NCBI RefSeq assembly: GCF_019578655.1
Contig: NC_063258.1
Coordinates: forward strand, 16,310,802-16,374,801
Length of the DNA: 64,000 nt
Source: Ricinus communis
Lineage: Eukaryota > Streptophyta > Magnoliopsida > Malpighiales > Euphorbiaceae
Direction: 5' to 3'
Part shown: piece by piece, positions 31,425 to 46,700 of the stretch
Layout of the letters: every line of letters starts with the position of its first letter
Position numbering within the stretch: the stretch's first letter is position 1
Program-made: the position numbers and the translations under genes
The notes under the pieces: generated by a model
What the model saw: the letters and a program-made list of their open reading frames with translations, nothing else
The model's database searches: none
Told to the model about the DNA's origin: nothing

Positions 31425-34400
31425 GATAAAATAATCCTGTAAAAGTAATGTAATTGCGAGTCTGATATCGTAGAATGAGTAAATTTTTTAATATGTGAAA
31501 ACAATCTCGTAGTATGGGAATATTTATCAATTGGAGAAAACAATCCTGTAATTTTGTTATATTTATGAGTATGAGAAAGCAACCCATTAAATGGATTAAT
31601 TTTATACTATAAGAAAATAATCTCATAAAAGAGGTATATTTGTCGATATAAGAAGATAACCCCATAAAACGTGTATATTTGTGAATTTGAGAAAACAAGC
31701 CCATAATAGTGCTAATAATTTAATATGAGAAAACAACCCCGTAAAAGTGGTAATTTTATCAGTATAAGAAAATAATCCCATAAAATAAATATATTTATGA
31801 ATCTGAGAAAACAACCCTATAAAAGTAGTGTAATTGCGAGTTTAAGAAAATAGCCTTATAGAACGGGTAAACTTTTTAATATGAGAAAACAACCCCGTAA
31901 TACAGGGATATTTATCAATCGGAGAAAATAATCCTGTAATTTTGGTATATTTGTGAGTATGAGGAAACAACCCCTTAAATGAGCTAATTTTATAATATGA
32001 GAAAACAACCCCGTAAAAAATGGTATATTTGTTAATATAACAAAAAAATTTATAAAACGTGTATATTTATGAATTTGAGAAAACAACCTCATAATAGTGT
32101 TAATAATTTAATATAAGAAAACGACCCCAAAAAAATGATATTTTTATCAATATAAAAAAATAACTCCGAAAAATGTGTATATTTATGAATCTCAAAAAAC
32201 AATCGCGTAAAAGTAGTATAATTGCAAGTTTAAGAAAACAACATCGTAGAATGGGTAAATTTTTTAATAAGAGAACACAGGCTCATAAAAGGGGTAAATT
32301 TTTTAATATTTGAAAATAACCTCGTAATACGAGGATATTTATGAATTTGATGAAATAGCCCCAAAATTATGGTATATTTGTGAGTATGAGAAAACAACCC
32401 CTTAAATGGATTAATTTTATAATATGAGCCGTAAAAGGGGTATATTTTTCGATATAAGAAAATAATCCCGTAAAATATGTATATTTATGAATTTGAGAAA
32501 GCAACCCCAGAATAGTGCTAAAAGTCATATATTTATCAATATAAGAAAATAACCACATAAAACATGTATATTTATGAATATGAGAAAATAACCCCATAAA
32601 AATAGTGTAATTGCAAGTCTGAGAAAACAGCCTCGTAGAAGGGATAAATTTTTTAATCGAAAAAAATATTTATCAATCGAAAAAAATAAACCCGTAATTT
32701 TGGTATATTTGTGAGTATGAGAAAACAACCCCTTAAATGGGTTAATTTTATAATATGAGAAAACAACCCCGTAAAAGCGGTAGATCTGTCAATATAAGAA
32801 AATAACCTCGTAAAAAATATATATTTATGAATTTGAGAAAATAACCCCATAATAGCGCTAATAATATAATATGAGAAAATGTTCCCATAAAAGTAGTATA
32901 TTTATCAATATAAGAAAATAACCTCGTAAAATGTGTATATTTATGAATTTGAGAAAACAACCCCGTAAAATTAGTGTAATTGCGAGTCTGAAAAAATAGC
33001 CTCATAGAAGGGGTAAATTTTTTAATATGAGAAAACAACCCCGTAAGAGGGGTGTATTTATAAACATTAGAAAACAACCCCGTAATACACAGATATTTAT
33101 CAATCAGAGAAAATAATCCCATAATTTTGGTATATTTGTGAGTATGAGAAAGCAACCCCGTAAAAGTGGTATATTTGGCAATATAAGAAAACAACCCCGT
33201 AAAAGTGGTATATTTATCAATATAAGAAAACAACCCTGTAAAACGTGTATATTTATGAATCTGATAAAACAACCCCGTTAAAGTACTGTAATTGTAAGTC
33301 TAAGAAAATAGCCTCGTAGAAGGGTAAATTTTTTAATATGAGAAAACAATCCCGTAAGAGGGATATATTTAAATATATTAGCAAACAACCTCGTAATACG
33401 GAGATATTTATCAATCGGAGAAAATAACCCCGTAATTTTAGTATATTCGAGAGTATGAGAAAAAAAGCTCCTTAAATGGGTTAATTTTATAATAGGAAAA
33501 AATAATCTCGTAAAAGGGGTATATTTGTCAATATAACAAAATAACCTCGTACAACGTGTATATTTATAAATTTGAGAAAACAACCCCATAATAGTACTAA
33601 TAATTTTATATGAGAAAAAGACCCCGTAAAAGTGGTATATTTATCAATATAAGAAAATAACCCGTAAACATGTATATTTATAAATCTGAGAAAACAATCC
33701 CGTAAAAGTAGTGTAATTGCGAGTCCAAGAAAACAGCCTCGTAGAAGAGTAAATTTTTGAATATGAGAAAACAACTCCGTAAGAGGGATATGTTTATAAA
33801 TATTAGTAAACAATCCCATAATACGGGGATATTTATCAATCGAAGAAAATAACCCCGTAATTTTGGTATATTTGTGAGTATGAGAAAACAATTTCTTAAA
33901 TGGGTTAATTTTATAATTTTAGAAAATAACCCCGTAAAAAAGGTATATTTGTCAATCTAAGAAAATAACTCTGTAAAAAGTGTATATTTATGAATTTGAA
34001 AAAATAACCCCATAATATTGCTAATAATTTAATATGAGAAAATGTTCCCATAAAAGTAGTATATTTATCAATATAAGAAAATAACCTCGTAAAATGTGTA
34101 TATTTATGAATTTGAGAAAATAACCCCGTAAAATTAGTGTAATTGCGAGTCTGAAAAAATAGCCTCATAGAAGGGGTAAATTTTTTAATATGAGAAAACA
34201 ACCCCGTAAGAGGGGTGTATTTATAAACATTAGAAAACAACCCCGTAATACACAGATATTTATCAATCAGAGAAAATAATCCTATAATTTTGGTATATTT
34301 GTGAGTATGAGAAAGCAACCCCGTAAAAGTGGTATATTTGGCAATATAAGAAAACAACCCCGTAAAAGTGGTATATTTAGCAATATAAGAAAACAACCTG

Positions 34401-37400
34401 TGTATATTTATGAACGATAAAACAACCCGTTAAAAATCGTAATTGTAAGTCTAAGAAAATAGCCTCGTAGAAGGGTAAATTTTTTAATATGAGAAAACAA
34501 TCCCGTAAGAGGGATATATTTAAATATATTAGCAAACAACCTCGTAATACGGAGATATTTATCAATCGGAGAAAATAACCCCGTAATTTTGGTATATTCG
34601 AGAGTATGAGAAAAAAAGCTCCTTAAATGGGTTAATTTTATAATATGAAAAAATAATCCCGTAAAAGGGTTATATTTGTTAATATAACAAAATAATCTCG
34701 TACAACATGTATATTTATAAATTTGAGAAAACAACCCCATAATAGTACTAATAATTTTATATGAGAAAAAGACCCCGTAAAAGTGGTATATTTATCAATA
34801 TAAGAAAATAACCCGTAAATATGCATATTTATGAATCTAATAAAACAATCCCGTAAAAGTAGTGTAATTGCGAGTCCAAGAAAACAGCCTCGTAGAAGAG
34901 TAAATTTTTGAATATGAGGAAACAACTCCGTAAGAGGGATATGTTTATAAATATTAGTAAACAATCCCATAATACGGGGATATTTATCAATCGAAGAAAA
35001 TAACCCTGTAATTTTGGTATATTTGTGAGTATGAGAAAAAAATTTCTTAAATGGGTTAATTTTATAATTTTAGAAAATAACCCAGTAAAAAAGGTATATT
35101 TGTCAATGTAAGAAAATAACTCTGTAAAAAGTGTATATTTATGAATTTGAAAAAATAACCCCATAATATTGCTAATAATTTTATATGAAAAAACGATCTC
35201 ATAAAAGTGGTATATTTATTAATATAAGAAAATAACTTCATAAAATGTGCATATTTATGAATCTGAGAAAACAACCCCGTAAAAGTAGTGTAATTGCGAG
35301 TATAAGAAAATAGCCTCGTAGAAGGGGTAAATTTTTCAATATGAGAAAACAACCCTGTAAGAGAGATAAATTTATAAATATTAGAAAACAACCCTGTAAT
35401 ATGGGGATATTTACAATCAGAGAAAATAACCCCGTAATTTTGGTATATTTGTGAGTATGAGAAAACAACCCCGTAATTGTAGTATATTTGTCAATATAAG
35501 AAAATGACCTCGTAAAATATATATATTTATGAATTTGAGAAAATAAACCTGTAAAAATAGTGTAATTGCGAGTCTAAGAAAATAGGCTCGTATAATGGAC
35601 AAACTTTTTAATATGAGAAAACAACCGCGTAAGAGGGGTATATTTATAAATATTGTAAACGAGCCTGTAATACAGGGATATTTATCAATATAAGAAAATA
35701 ACCCCGTAATTGTAGTATATTTGTGAGTATGAGAAAACAACCCCTTAAATGTATTAATTTTATAATATGAGAAAACAATCCGGTAAAAGGGGTATATTTA
35801 TCGATAAAAGAAAACAACCCCGTAAAACGTGTATATTTATAAATTTGACAAAACAACCTCATAATAGTGCTAATAATTTAATATGAGAAAATGACCCAGT
35901 AAAAGTGGTATATTTATCTATATAAGAAAATAACCCCGTAGAACATATATATTATGAATATGAGAAAACAACCCGTAAAAGTAGTGTAATTGTGAGTCCA
36001 AGAGAACACAACCTTATAAAAAGGGTATATTTATAAATATTAGAAAACCACCCCGTAATACGGAGATATTTATCAATCGGAGAAAATAACCCCGTAATTT
36101 TGGTATATTTGTAAGTATGGGAAAACAACACCTTAAATGGGTTAATTTTATAATATGAGAAAACAACCCCGTAAAAGGGGTATATTTATCAATATAAGAA
36201 AATAATCCCGTAAAACGTGTATGTTTATGACTTTGAAAAAACAACCCCATAATAGTGCTAATAATTTAATATGAGAAAACAACCCCGTCAAAGTAATATA
36301 TTTATCAATATAAGAAAGTAACCCCGTAAACATATATATTTATGAATCTGAGAAAAATAATCCCGAAAAAGTAGTGTAATTGCGAGTCTAAGAAAACAGC
36401 CTCGTAGAAGGATAAATTTTTTAATATGAGAAAACAACCCCGTAAGAGGGGTATATTTATAAATATTAGAAAACAACCCCATAATACACGGATATTTATC
36501 AATCAGAGAAAATAATCCCGTAATTTCGGTATATTTGTGAGTATGGGAGAACAACACCTTAAATGGGTTAATTTTATAATATAAGAAAACAACCCCGTAA
36601 AAAGGGTATATTTGTCAATATAAGAAAATAACCTCGTAAAACGTGTATATTTATGAAATTGAGAAAATAACCCCATAATAGTGCTAATAGTTTAATATGA
36701 GAAAACAACCAAATAAAAATGGTATATTTATCAATATAAGAAAATAACCCCATAAAACGTGCATATTTATGAATCTAAGAAAACAACTCCTAAAAGTAGT
36801 GTTATTGCAAGTCTAAGAGAATAGCATTGTAGAAGGATAAATTTTTTAATTTGAGAAAATAACCCAGTAATAGGGATATATTTATAAATATTAGCAAACA
36901 AACCCACAATACATGAATATTTATCAATCAAACAAAATATCCTCGTAATTTTGGTATATTTATGAGTACGAGAAAACAACATCGTAAAAGGGGTATATTT
37001 GTCAATATAGAAAAATAACCCCGTAAAACGTGTATATTTATGAATTTGAGAAAATAACCTCATAATAGTGCTTATAATTTAATATGAGAAAACGACCCCG
37101 TAAAAGTGGTAAATTTATTAATATAAGAAAATAACCCCATAAAACGTGTATATTTATGAATCTCAGAAAACAACCCCGTAAAAGTATTGTAATTGCGAGT
37201 CTAAAAAAACAGCATCGTAGAAGTGGTAAATTTTTTAATATGAGAAAACAACCTCGTAAAATGGGTATATTTGTTAAGGAAATAACACCGTAAAACATGT
37301 ATATTTATGAATTTGAAAAAACAACCCCGTAATAGTGCTAAAAATTTAATATGAGAAAATGATCTTACAAAAGTGGTATATTTATCAATATAACAAAATA

Positions 37401-39195
37401 ACCCCGTAAAATGTGTATATTTATGAATCTGAGAAAAGAATACTGTAAAAGTAATATAATTGCGAGTCTAAAAAAACAACCTCGTAGAAGGGTAAATTTT
37501 TTAATATGAGAAAACAACTCCGCAATAGAGATATATTTATAAATATTAGCAAACAACTCCGTAATACGGGGATATTTATCAATCGAAGAAGATAACCCCG
37601 TAATTTTGGTATATTTGTGAGTATGAGAAAAAACCTCCTTAAATAGATTAATTTTATAATATGACAAAACAACCCCATAAAAAGGTATATTTGTCAATAT
37701 AAGAAAATAACTCCGTAAAACATGTATATTTATGAATTTCAGAAAACGACCTCATAATAGTACTATTAGTTTAATATGAGAAAACGATCCCGTAAAAGTG
37801 GTATATTTATCAATATAAGAAAACAATCCTATAAACGTGTATATTTATGAATCTAAGAAAATAATCCCGCAAAAGTAGCGTAAGTGCGAGTCTATGAAAA
37901 CATCCTCGTATAAGGGTAAATTTTTTAATATGACAACCCCGTAAGAATTATATATTTATAAATATTAGCAAATAACCCCTTAATACAGGAATATTTATCA
38001 ATCGGAGAAAATAACCCCGTAATTTTAATATATTTGTGAGTATGAGAAAAAAGTCCCTTAAATTGGTTAATTTTATAATATGAGAAAGCAACCCCGTAAA
38101 AGTGGTATATTTATCAATATAAGAAAATAACCCCGTAAAACGTGTATATTAATGAATTTGAAAAAACAACCCCGTAATAGTGCTAATAATTTAATATGAC
38201 AAAACGACCTAGTAGAAGTGGTATATTTATTAATATAAAAAAATAATCCCGTAAAACGTATATATTTATGAATCTAAAAAAACAACCCCATATAAATAAT
38301 GTAATTACAAGTCTAAGAGAACAGCTTCACAGTAGGGATAAAATTTTTAATATGAGAAAACAACCCCATAAGTATGGTATATTTATAAATATTAGAAAAC
38401 AACCCCATAATACGGGGATATTTATTAATTGGAGAAAATAACCCCGTAATTTTGGTATGTATGTGAGTATGAGAAAAATACTCTTAAATGGGTTAATTTT
38501 ATAATATGACAAAATAATCCCGTAAAAGGGGTATATTTGTCAATATAAGAAAATAACCCAGTAAAACGTATATATTTATGAATCTGAGAAAACAACCCCA
38601 TAATAATGCTAATAGTTTAATATGAGAAAAAGACCTTGTAAAAGTGGTATATTTATCAATATAAGAAAATAACCCTATAAACATGTATATTTATGAATTT
38701 GAGAAAATAATCTCGTAAAAGTAGTGTAACTGCGAGTCTATGAAAACAGTCTCATAGAAGGGTAAATTTTTAAATATGAAAAAACAACACCATAAGAGGG
38801 ATATATTTATAAATATTAGCAAACAACCTCGTAATACGAGGATATTTATCAATTAGAGAAAATAACCCTGTAATTTTGGTATATTTGTGAGTATGAGAAA
38901 AAATCTCCTTAAATGGTTTAATTTTATAATATGACAAAACAACCCGTAAAAGGGGTATATTTGTCAATTTAAGAAAATAACGCCGTAAAACGTGTATATT
39001 TATGAATTTCATAAAATAACCCCATAATAGTGCTAATAATTTAATATGAAAAAATGACCCAGTAAAATTGGTATATTTATCAATATAAGAAAATAACTTC
39101 GTAAAACGTGTATGTTTATGAATCTGTGAAAAGAATCCTGTAAAAGTAGTGTAATTGCGAGTCTATGAAAACAGCCTAGTAGTTGGGTAAATTTA
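31425..39195 (+). repeat. Satellite block 1 (CCCCGTAA orientation)
   Basis: All subunits carry GAGAAAACAACCCC on the plus strand. The block is 7.8 kb, about 18 higher-order units. It contains a recent internal duplication (32,870-35,195). Confidence 0.92.
32870..35195 (+). repeat. Tandem segmental duplication of about 1.16 kb inside block 1
   Basis: ATGTTCCCATAAAAGTAGTA at 32,879 recurs at 34,042 (offset 1,163). TGTTTATAAATATTAGTAAA at 33,791 recurs at 34,942 (offset 1,151). Private variants between these points, such as AGAAAGCAACCCCG and TATTTGGCAATATAAG, are shared in the same order. The change in offset is explained by small deletions near 34,395-34,430. Confidence 0.85.
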
Positions 39196-42100
39196 TAAAT
39201 ATACCCACTTGTGGGGTTATTTTCTCATATTAAAAAATTTACCCTTCTACGAGGCTGTTTTCTTAGACTCGCAATTACACTACATTTACATAATTGTTCT
39301 CAGATTCATACATTTACACATTTTTACTGGGTTATTTCTTACATTGATAAATATACCACTTTTACGGGGTCATTTTCTCATATTAAATTATTAGCACTAT
39401 TATGGGTTTTCTCAAATTCATAAATATACATGTTTTATGGGGTTATTTTCTTGTATTGACAAATATACCCCTTTTACGATGTTATTTTCTCATATTATAA
39501 AATTAACCTATTCAAGGGGTTGTTTTCTCATACTCACGATTATACCACAATTACAGAGTTATTTTCTCCAATTGATAAACATTCTCGTATTACGGGGTTA
39601 TTTTCTAATATTTATAAATATACTCCTTTTACAGGATTGTTTTCTCATATTAAAAAATTTATCCCTTCTACGATGATTTTTCTTAGACTCACAATTACAC
39701 TACTTTTTACGTGTTTGTTTTCTCATATTCATAAACATATACGTCCTACAAGGTTAGTTTCTTATATTAATAAATATACCACTTTTACGAGGTGATTTTC
39801 TCATATTAAATTATTAGCACTATTATGGGGTTGTTTTCTCAAATTCATAAATATACATGTTTTACGAAGTTATCTTCTTATATTGACAAATATACTCTTT
39901 TTACGGAGTTGTTTTCTCATATTATAAAATTAACCCATTTAAGGGTTCTTTTTCTCATACTCATAAATATACTAAAATTGCGGGGTTATTTTCTCCAATT
40001 GATAAATATCCCCGAATTATAGGGTTGTTTGCTAATATTTATAAATATATCCCTCTTACGGGGTTGTTTTCTCATATTAAAAAATTTATCCTTCTATGAG
40101 GCTGTTTTCTTAGACTCGCAACTACTTTTACAGGATTGTTTTCTCATATTCATAAATATACACGTTTACGGGATTATTTTCCTATATTGATAAATATACT
40201 ACTTTTACACGGTCGTTTTCTCATATTAAATTATTAGCATAATTCTAGGGTTGTTTTCTCAAATTCATAAATATACAAATTTTACGGAGTTATTTTCTTA
40301 TATTGACAAATATACCCGTTTTATGGGGTTATTTTATCATATGATAAAATTAACTAATTTCAGGGGTTTTTTTCCTCATGCTCACAGATATATCAAAATT
40401 ACGGGATTATTTTCTCCGATTGATAAATATCCCCGTATTATGGCGTTGTTTGCTAATATTTATAAATATATCCCTCTTACAGGTTGTTTTCTCATATTAA
40501 AAAACTTACCCTTCTACGAGACTGTTTTCTTAGACTCGCAATTAGACTATTTTTATAGGATTGTTTTCTCAGATTCATAAATATACACGTTTTACGGGGT
40601 TATTTTCTTATATTGATAAATATACTACTTTTACGAAGTCATTTTCTCATAGTAAATTATTAGCACTATTATGGGTTGTTTTCTCAATTCATAAATATAC
40701 ACGTTTTACATAATTATTTTCTTATATTGACAAATATACCTCTTTTACGGGATTATTTTCTCATATTATAAAATTAACCCATTTAAAGAATTTTTTTCTT
40801 ATACTCACAAATATACCATAATTAATAGATTATTTTATCATATTCATAAATCTCACCTTATTACGGGGTTGTTTTCTAATATTTATATATACCCCTATTA
40901 CGGGGTTGTTTTCTCATATTAAAAAATTTACCCTTCTATGATATTATTTTCTTAGACTCGCAATTACACTACTTTTACAGGGTTGTTTTTTCAGATTCAT
41001 AAATAAACACATTTTATGGGGTTATTTTCTTATATTGATAAATATACCACTTTTATGGGATTATTTTCTCATATTAAATTATTAGCACTAGTATGGGGTT
41101 TTTTTTCAAATTTATAAATGTACACATTTTACGGAGTTATTTTCTTATATTGACAAATATACCCATTTTACGGGTTGTTTTCTCATATTATAAAATTAAG
41201 CTGTTTAAAGGGTTGTTTCTCATACTCACAAATATACCAAAATTACGGGGTTATTTTTTCCGATTGATAAATATTCCTGTATTACGGGGTTGTTTGCTAA
41301 TATTTATAAATATATCCTCATACGGGGTTGTTTTCTCATATTAAAAAATATACCCTTTTACGAGGTTGTTTTCTTAGACACTTTAGACTACTTTTACGGA
41401 TTGTTTTCTCATATTCATAAATATATACGTTTATGGTGTTATTTTCTTATATTGATAAATGTACCACTTTTACGGGGTTGGTTCCTCATATTATAAAATT
41501 AACCCATTCAAGGGGTTGTTTTCCCATACTCACAATTATAACATAATTATAGAGTTATTTTCTCCGATTGATAAATATTTTGGTATTACGGGGTTATTTT
41601 CTAATATTTATAAATATACCCCTCTTACAGGGTTGTTTTCTCATATTAAAAAATTTACCCTTTCTACGAGACTTTTTTCTCAGACTCACAATTATACTAC
41701 TTTTACATGGTTGTTTTCTCATATTCATAAACATACACGTCTTACGAGGTTACTTTTTTATATTGATAAATATACCACTTTTACGAGATGGTTTTCTCAT
41801 ATTAAAATTATTAGCACTACTATGGGGTTCTTTTATCAAATTCATAAATATATACATTTTACGGGGTTATTTTCTTATATTAACAAAATTAACCCATTTA
41901 AGGGATTTTTTTATACTCACAAAATATACTAAAATTGAGAGGTAATTTTCTCCAATTGATAAATATCTCCGTATTACGGGGTTGTTTGCTAATATTTATA
42001 AATATATCCCTCTTACGAGGTTATTTTCTCATATTAAAAAATTTACCCCTCTACGAGGCTGTTTTCTTAGACTCGTAATTAGACTACTTTTACGGGATTG

Positions 42101-43637
42101 TTTTCTCATATTTGTAAATATATACATTTACGGGATTGTTTTCTCATATTCGTAAATATATTTTCCCATATTCGTAAAAAATTTACCCTTTCTACGAGTT
42201 TTTTTCTCAGACTCGCAATTACACTACTTTTATATGGATGTTTTCTCATATTCATAAATATACACGTCTTACGGGATTATTTTTTTATATTGATAAATTT
42301 ACCACTTTTACGGGGTTGTTTCCACATATTATGGGGTTGTTTTCTCAAATTCATAAATATACACGTTTTATGAAGTTATTTTCTTATATTGATAGATCTA
42401 CCCCTTTTATAGGGTTGTTCTCTCATATTATAAAATTAACCCATTTAAGGGGTTGTTTTTTCACACTCATAAATATACCAAAATTAAGGGGTTATGTTTT
42501 CCGATTGATAAATATCCCCGTATTATGAGGTTATTTTCTTATATTAAAAAATTTAGCCCTTCTACGATGTTGTTTTCTTACATTAAAAAATTTACCCCTT
42601 CTTCGAGGCTGTTTTCTCATACTCGCAATTACACTACTTTTACAGGGTTATTTTCTCATATTCATAAATGTGCATGTTTTACGGGGATATTTTTTATTTT
42701 AATAAATATATGACTCTTATGGGGTCGTTTTCTCATATTAAATTTTCAGCACTATTATGGGGTTGTATTCTCATAAATATACAAGTTCTACGGGGTTATT
42801 TTTTTATATCGAAAAATATACCCCTTTTACGGGATTGTTTTCTCATACTCACAAATATACCAAAATTACGGGGTTATTTTCTTATGTTGACAAATATACC
42901 CCTTTTACGGGGTTGTCTTCTCATATTATAAAATTAAACCATTTAAGGGGTTATTTTCTCATACTCACAAATATACCACAATTATGGGGTTATTTATTGA
43001 GATTCATCAATATTCCCGTATTTACAGGGTTGTTTTTACATATTAAAAAATTTACCCCTTCTACGAGGCTGTTTTCTCATATTAAATATTTACCCATTCT
43101 ATGAGGCTGTTTTTTTAGACTCGTAATTATAGTACTTCTACGGAATTATTTTCTCATATTCATAAATATACACGTTTACGAGATTATTTTCTAATATTGA
43201 TAAATATACCACTTTTACGGGGTCGTTTTCTCATATTAAATTATTAGCACTATTACGGGGCTGTTTTCTCAAATTCATAAATATTCACGCTTTACTAGGT
43301 TATTTTCTTATATTGATAAATATACCCCTTTTACGGGATTGTTTCTCATATTATAAAATTAACCCATTTAAAGGGTTGTTTCCTCATACTCACAAATATA
43401 CCAAAAATTACGGGGTTATTTTCTTCGATTGATAAATATCCCCGTAGTACGGGGTTGTTTTCTCATATTAAAAAATTTACCCTTTCTACGAGGTTGTTTT
43501 CTCATATTAAAAAATTTCCCGTCCTATAAGGTTGTTTTTTCAGATTGGCAATTAGAACACTTTTACGGGGTTATTTTCTCATATTCATAAATATACATGC
43601 TTTTTTACGAAATTATTTTCTTATATTGATAAATATA

Positions 43638-43725
43638 TTTTTTTATTTTATCATATTTTTTTATTTTATTTGAAGGAAAAAGAAATGTAACAAAAATGGC
43701 AAAAAGAAAATATAAAAAAGTTGGT
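43638..43725 (+). other. Foreign 88-bp insert in satellite block 2, copy 1
   Basis: The TATATTGATAAATATA part of a subunit is interrupted by T/A-rich sequence containing ATTTGAAGGAAAAAGAAATG and ATGGCAAAAAGAAAATATA, after which the subunit resumes with CCATTTTTACGAGG. A related insert sits at the same place in a subunit at 47,741. Confidence 0.82.
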
Positions 43726-46700
43726 ACCATTTTTACGAGGTCGGTTTCTCATATTAAATTATTAGCACTATTATGGGCTTGTTTTCTCAAATTCATAAAT
43801 ACACACATTTTACGGGGTTATTTTCTTATATCGACAAATATATCTCTTTTAAGGGGTTGTTTTCTCATATTATAAAATCAACCCATTTAAGTGGTTTTTT
43901 CTAATACTCACAAATATACCACAATTTCGGAGTAATGTCCTCATAATAATAAACATCCCCGTATTGCGGGATTGTTTTCACATATTAAAAAATTTACCCC
44001 CTTTACGAGGATGTTTTCACATATTAAAAAATTTACCCGTTCTATTAGGTTGTTTTCTTAGACACGCAATTACACTATTTTTACGGGGTTATTTTCTCAA
44101 ATTCATAAATATACACATTTTACGGGATTATTTTCTTATATTAATAAATATACCACTTCTACGGGATCATTTTCTCATACTAAAGTATTAGCACTATTAT
44201 GGTGTTATTTTCTCAAATTCACAAATATACACGTTTTACGGGATTATTTTCTGATATTAACAAATATACCACTTTTACGTGGTTATTTTCTCATATTATA
44301 AAATTAACTCATTTAACGGGTTGTTTTCTCATACTCACAAATATACCAAAATTACAGGGTTATTTTCTACGATTTGAAAATATTCCTGCATTACGGGGTT
44401 GTTTTCTAATATTTATAAATATACCCCTCTTACAAGGTTATTTTCTCATATTAAAAAATTTACCCCTTCTACGAGGCTGTTTTCTCAAATTCACAATTAC
44501 ACTACTATTACGGGGTTGTTTTCTCATATTTAATTATTAGCACTATTACGGAGTTGTTTTCCGAAATTCATAAATATACATGTTTTGTACAGATCTACCC
44601 CTTTTACGGGGTTGCGTTCTCATATTATAAAATTAACCAATTTAAGGGATTGTTTTCTCATACTTACAGATATACTAAAATTACGGGGTTATTTTCTCCA
44701 GTTGATAAATATCCCCATATTACGGGGTTGTTTTCTCATATTAAAAAATTTACTCCTTCTACGAGGCTGTTTTCTCAGCTGCGCATTTACACTACTTTTA
44801 CGGGGTTGTTTTCTCATATTCATAAATATACACGTCTTATGAGATTATTTTCTTATATTGATAAATATACCACTTTACTGGGTCATTTTCTCATATTAAA
44901 TTATTAGCACTGTTATGGACTTATTTTCTAAAATTCATAAATATACACGTTTTACGGAGTTATTTTCTTATATTGACAAATATACCCCTTTTTCGTGGTT
45001 GTTTTCTCATAGTATAAAATTAAACCATTTAAGGGGTGTTTTCTCATACTCCCAAATATAACATAATTACGGTGTTATTTCCATTAGATTCATAAATATC
45101 CCCGTATTACGGGGTTGTTTTCACATATTAAAAAATTTATCCCTTCTATAAGGCTGTTTTCTCATATTAAAAAATTTACGCGTTCTACGAGGTTATTTTC
45201 TTAGACTCGTAATTACACTACTTTTACGGGATTGTTTTCTCATATTCATAAATATACACGTTTTATAGGGTTATTTTCTTATATTAATAAATATACCACT
45301 TTTACGGGTCATTTTCTCATACTAAATTATTAGCACGATTATGGTGATGTTTTTCCAAATTAATAAATATATAGACGTTTTATGGGGTTTTTTTCTTATA
45401 TTGATAAATATACCTCTTTTACGGGGTTGCTTTCTTATATTACAAAATTAACCCTTTTAAGGGGTTATTTTCTCATACTCACAAATGTACAAAAAGTATG
45501 GAGTTATTTTCTCCAATTGATAAATATCTCCATATTACGGGGTTATTTTTTAATATTTATTAATATATCCCTCTAACGGAGTTGTTTTCTCATATTAAAA
45601 AATTTACCACTTCTACGAGGCTATTTTCTCAGACTCGCAATTACACTACTTTTACGGGGTTGTTTTCTTAAATTCATAAATATACACGTTTCACAGAGTT
45701 ATTTTCTTATATTGAGAAATATACTATTTTTACATGGTCATTTTCGCATATTAAATTATTAGCACCATTTTTGGGGTTATTTTCTCAAATTCATAAATAT
45801 ACACGTTTTACGGGGTTATTTTCTTATATCGACAAATTTACTCATTTTACGGGGTCGTTTTCTCATATTATAAAATTAACCCATTTAAGTTGTTATTTTT
45901 TCATACTCACAAATATGCCACAATAACGGGGTTATTTTTTTCGATTGATAAATATCCCCGTATTACAGGCTCGTTTTCCAATATTTATAAATATACCCCT
46001 TAAGCGGTTGTGTTCTCATATTAAAAAATTTACCACTTCTAGGAGGCTGTTTTCTTAGACTCGAATTACACTACTTTTACAGGATTCTTTTCTCAGATTC
46101 ATAAATATACGCATTTTACGGGGTTATTTTCTTATATTGATAAATATACCACTTTTACGGGGTCGTTTTCTCATATCAAATTATTAGCTCTATTATGGGG
46201 TTGTTTTCTCAAATTCATAAATATACACGTTTTACGGGGTTATTTTCTTATGTTGATAAATATAGCCCTTTTACGGAATTAGTTTCTCATATTATAAAAT
46301 TAACCCATTTAATGAGTTGTTTTCTCATACTGACAAATATACCAAAATTGCGAAATTATTTTTTCCGATTGATAAATATCTCCGTATTATATGGGTTTTC
46401 TCATATTAAAAGATTTACCGCTTCTACGAGGCTGTTTTCTCAAACTCGCAATTAGACTACATTTACAGGTTATTTTTTGAGATTCATAAATATACACGCT
46501 TTACGGGGTTATTTTCTTATATCAAAAAATATAGCCCTTTTACAGGGTTATTTTCTTATATTATAAAATTAACCCATTTAAGGGGTTGTTTTTTCATACT
46601 AAAAAATATACCACAATTACAGAGTTATTTCCTTGGACTAATAAATATCCCCATAATATGGGATTATTTTCAAATATTAAAAAATTTACCCATTCTATGA

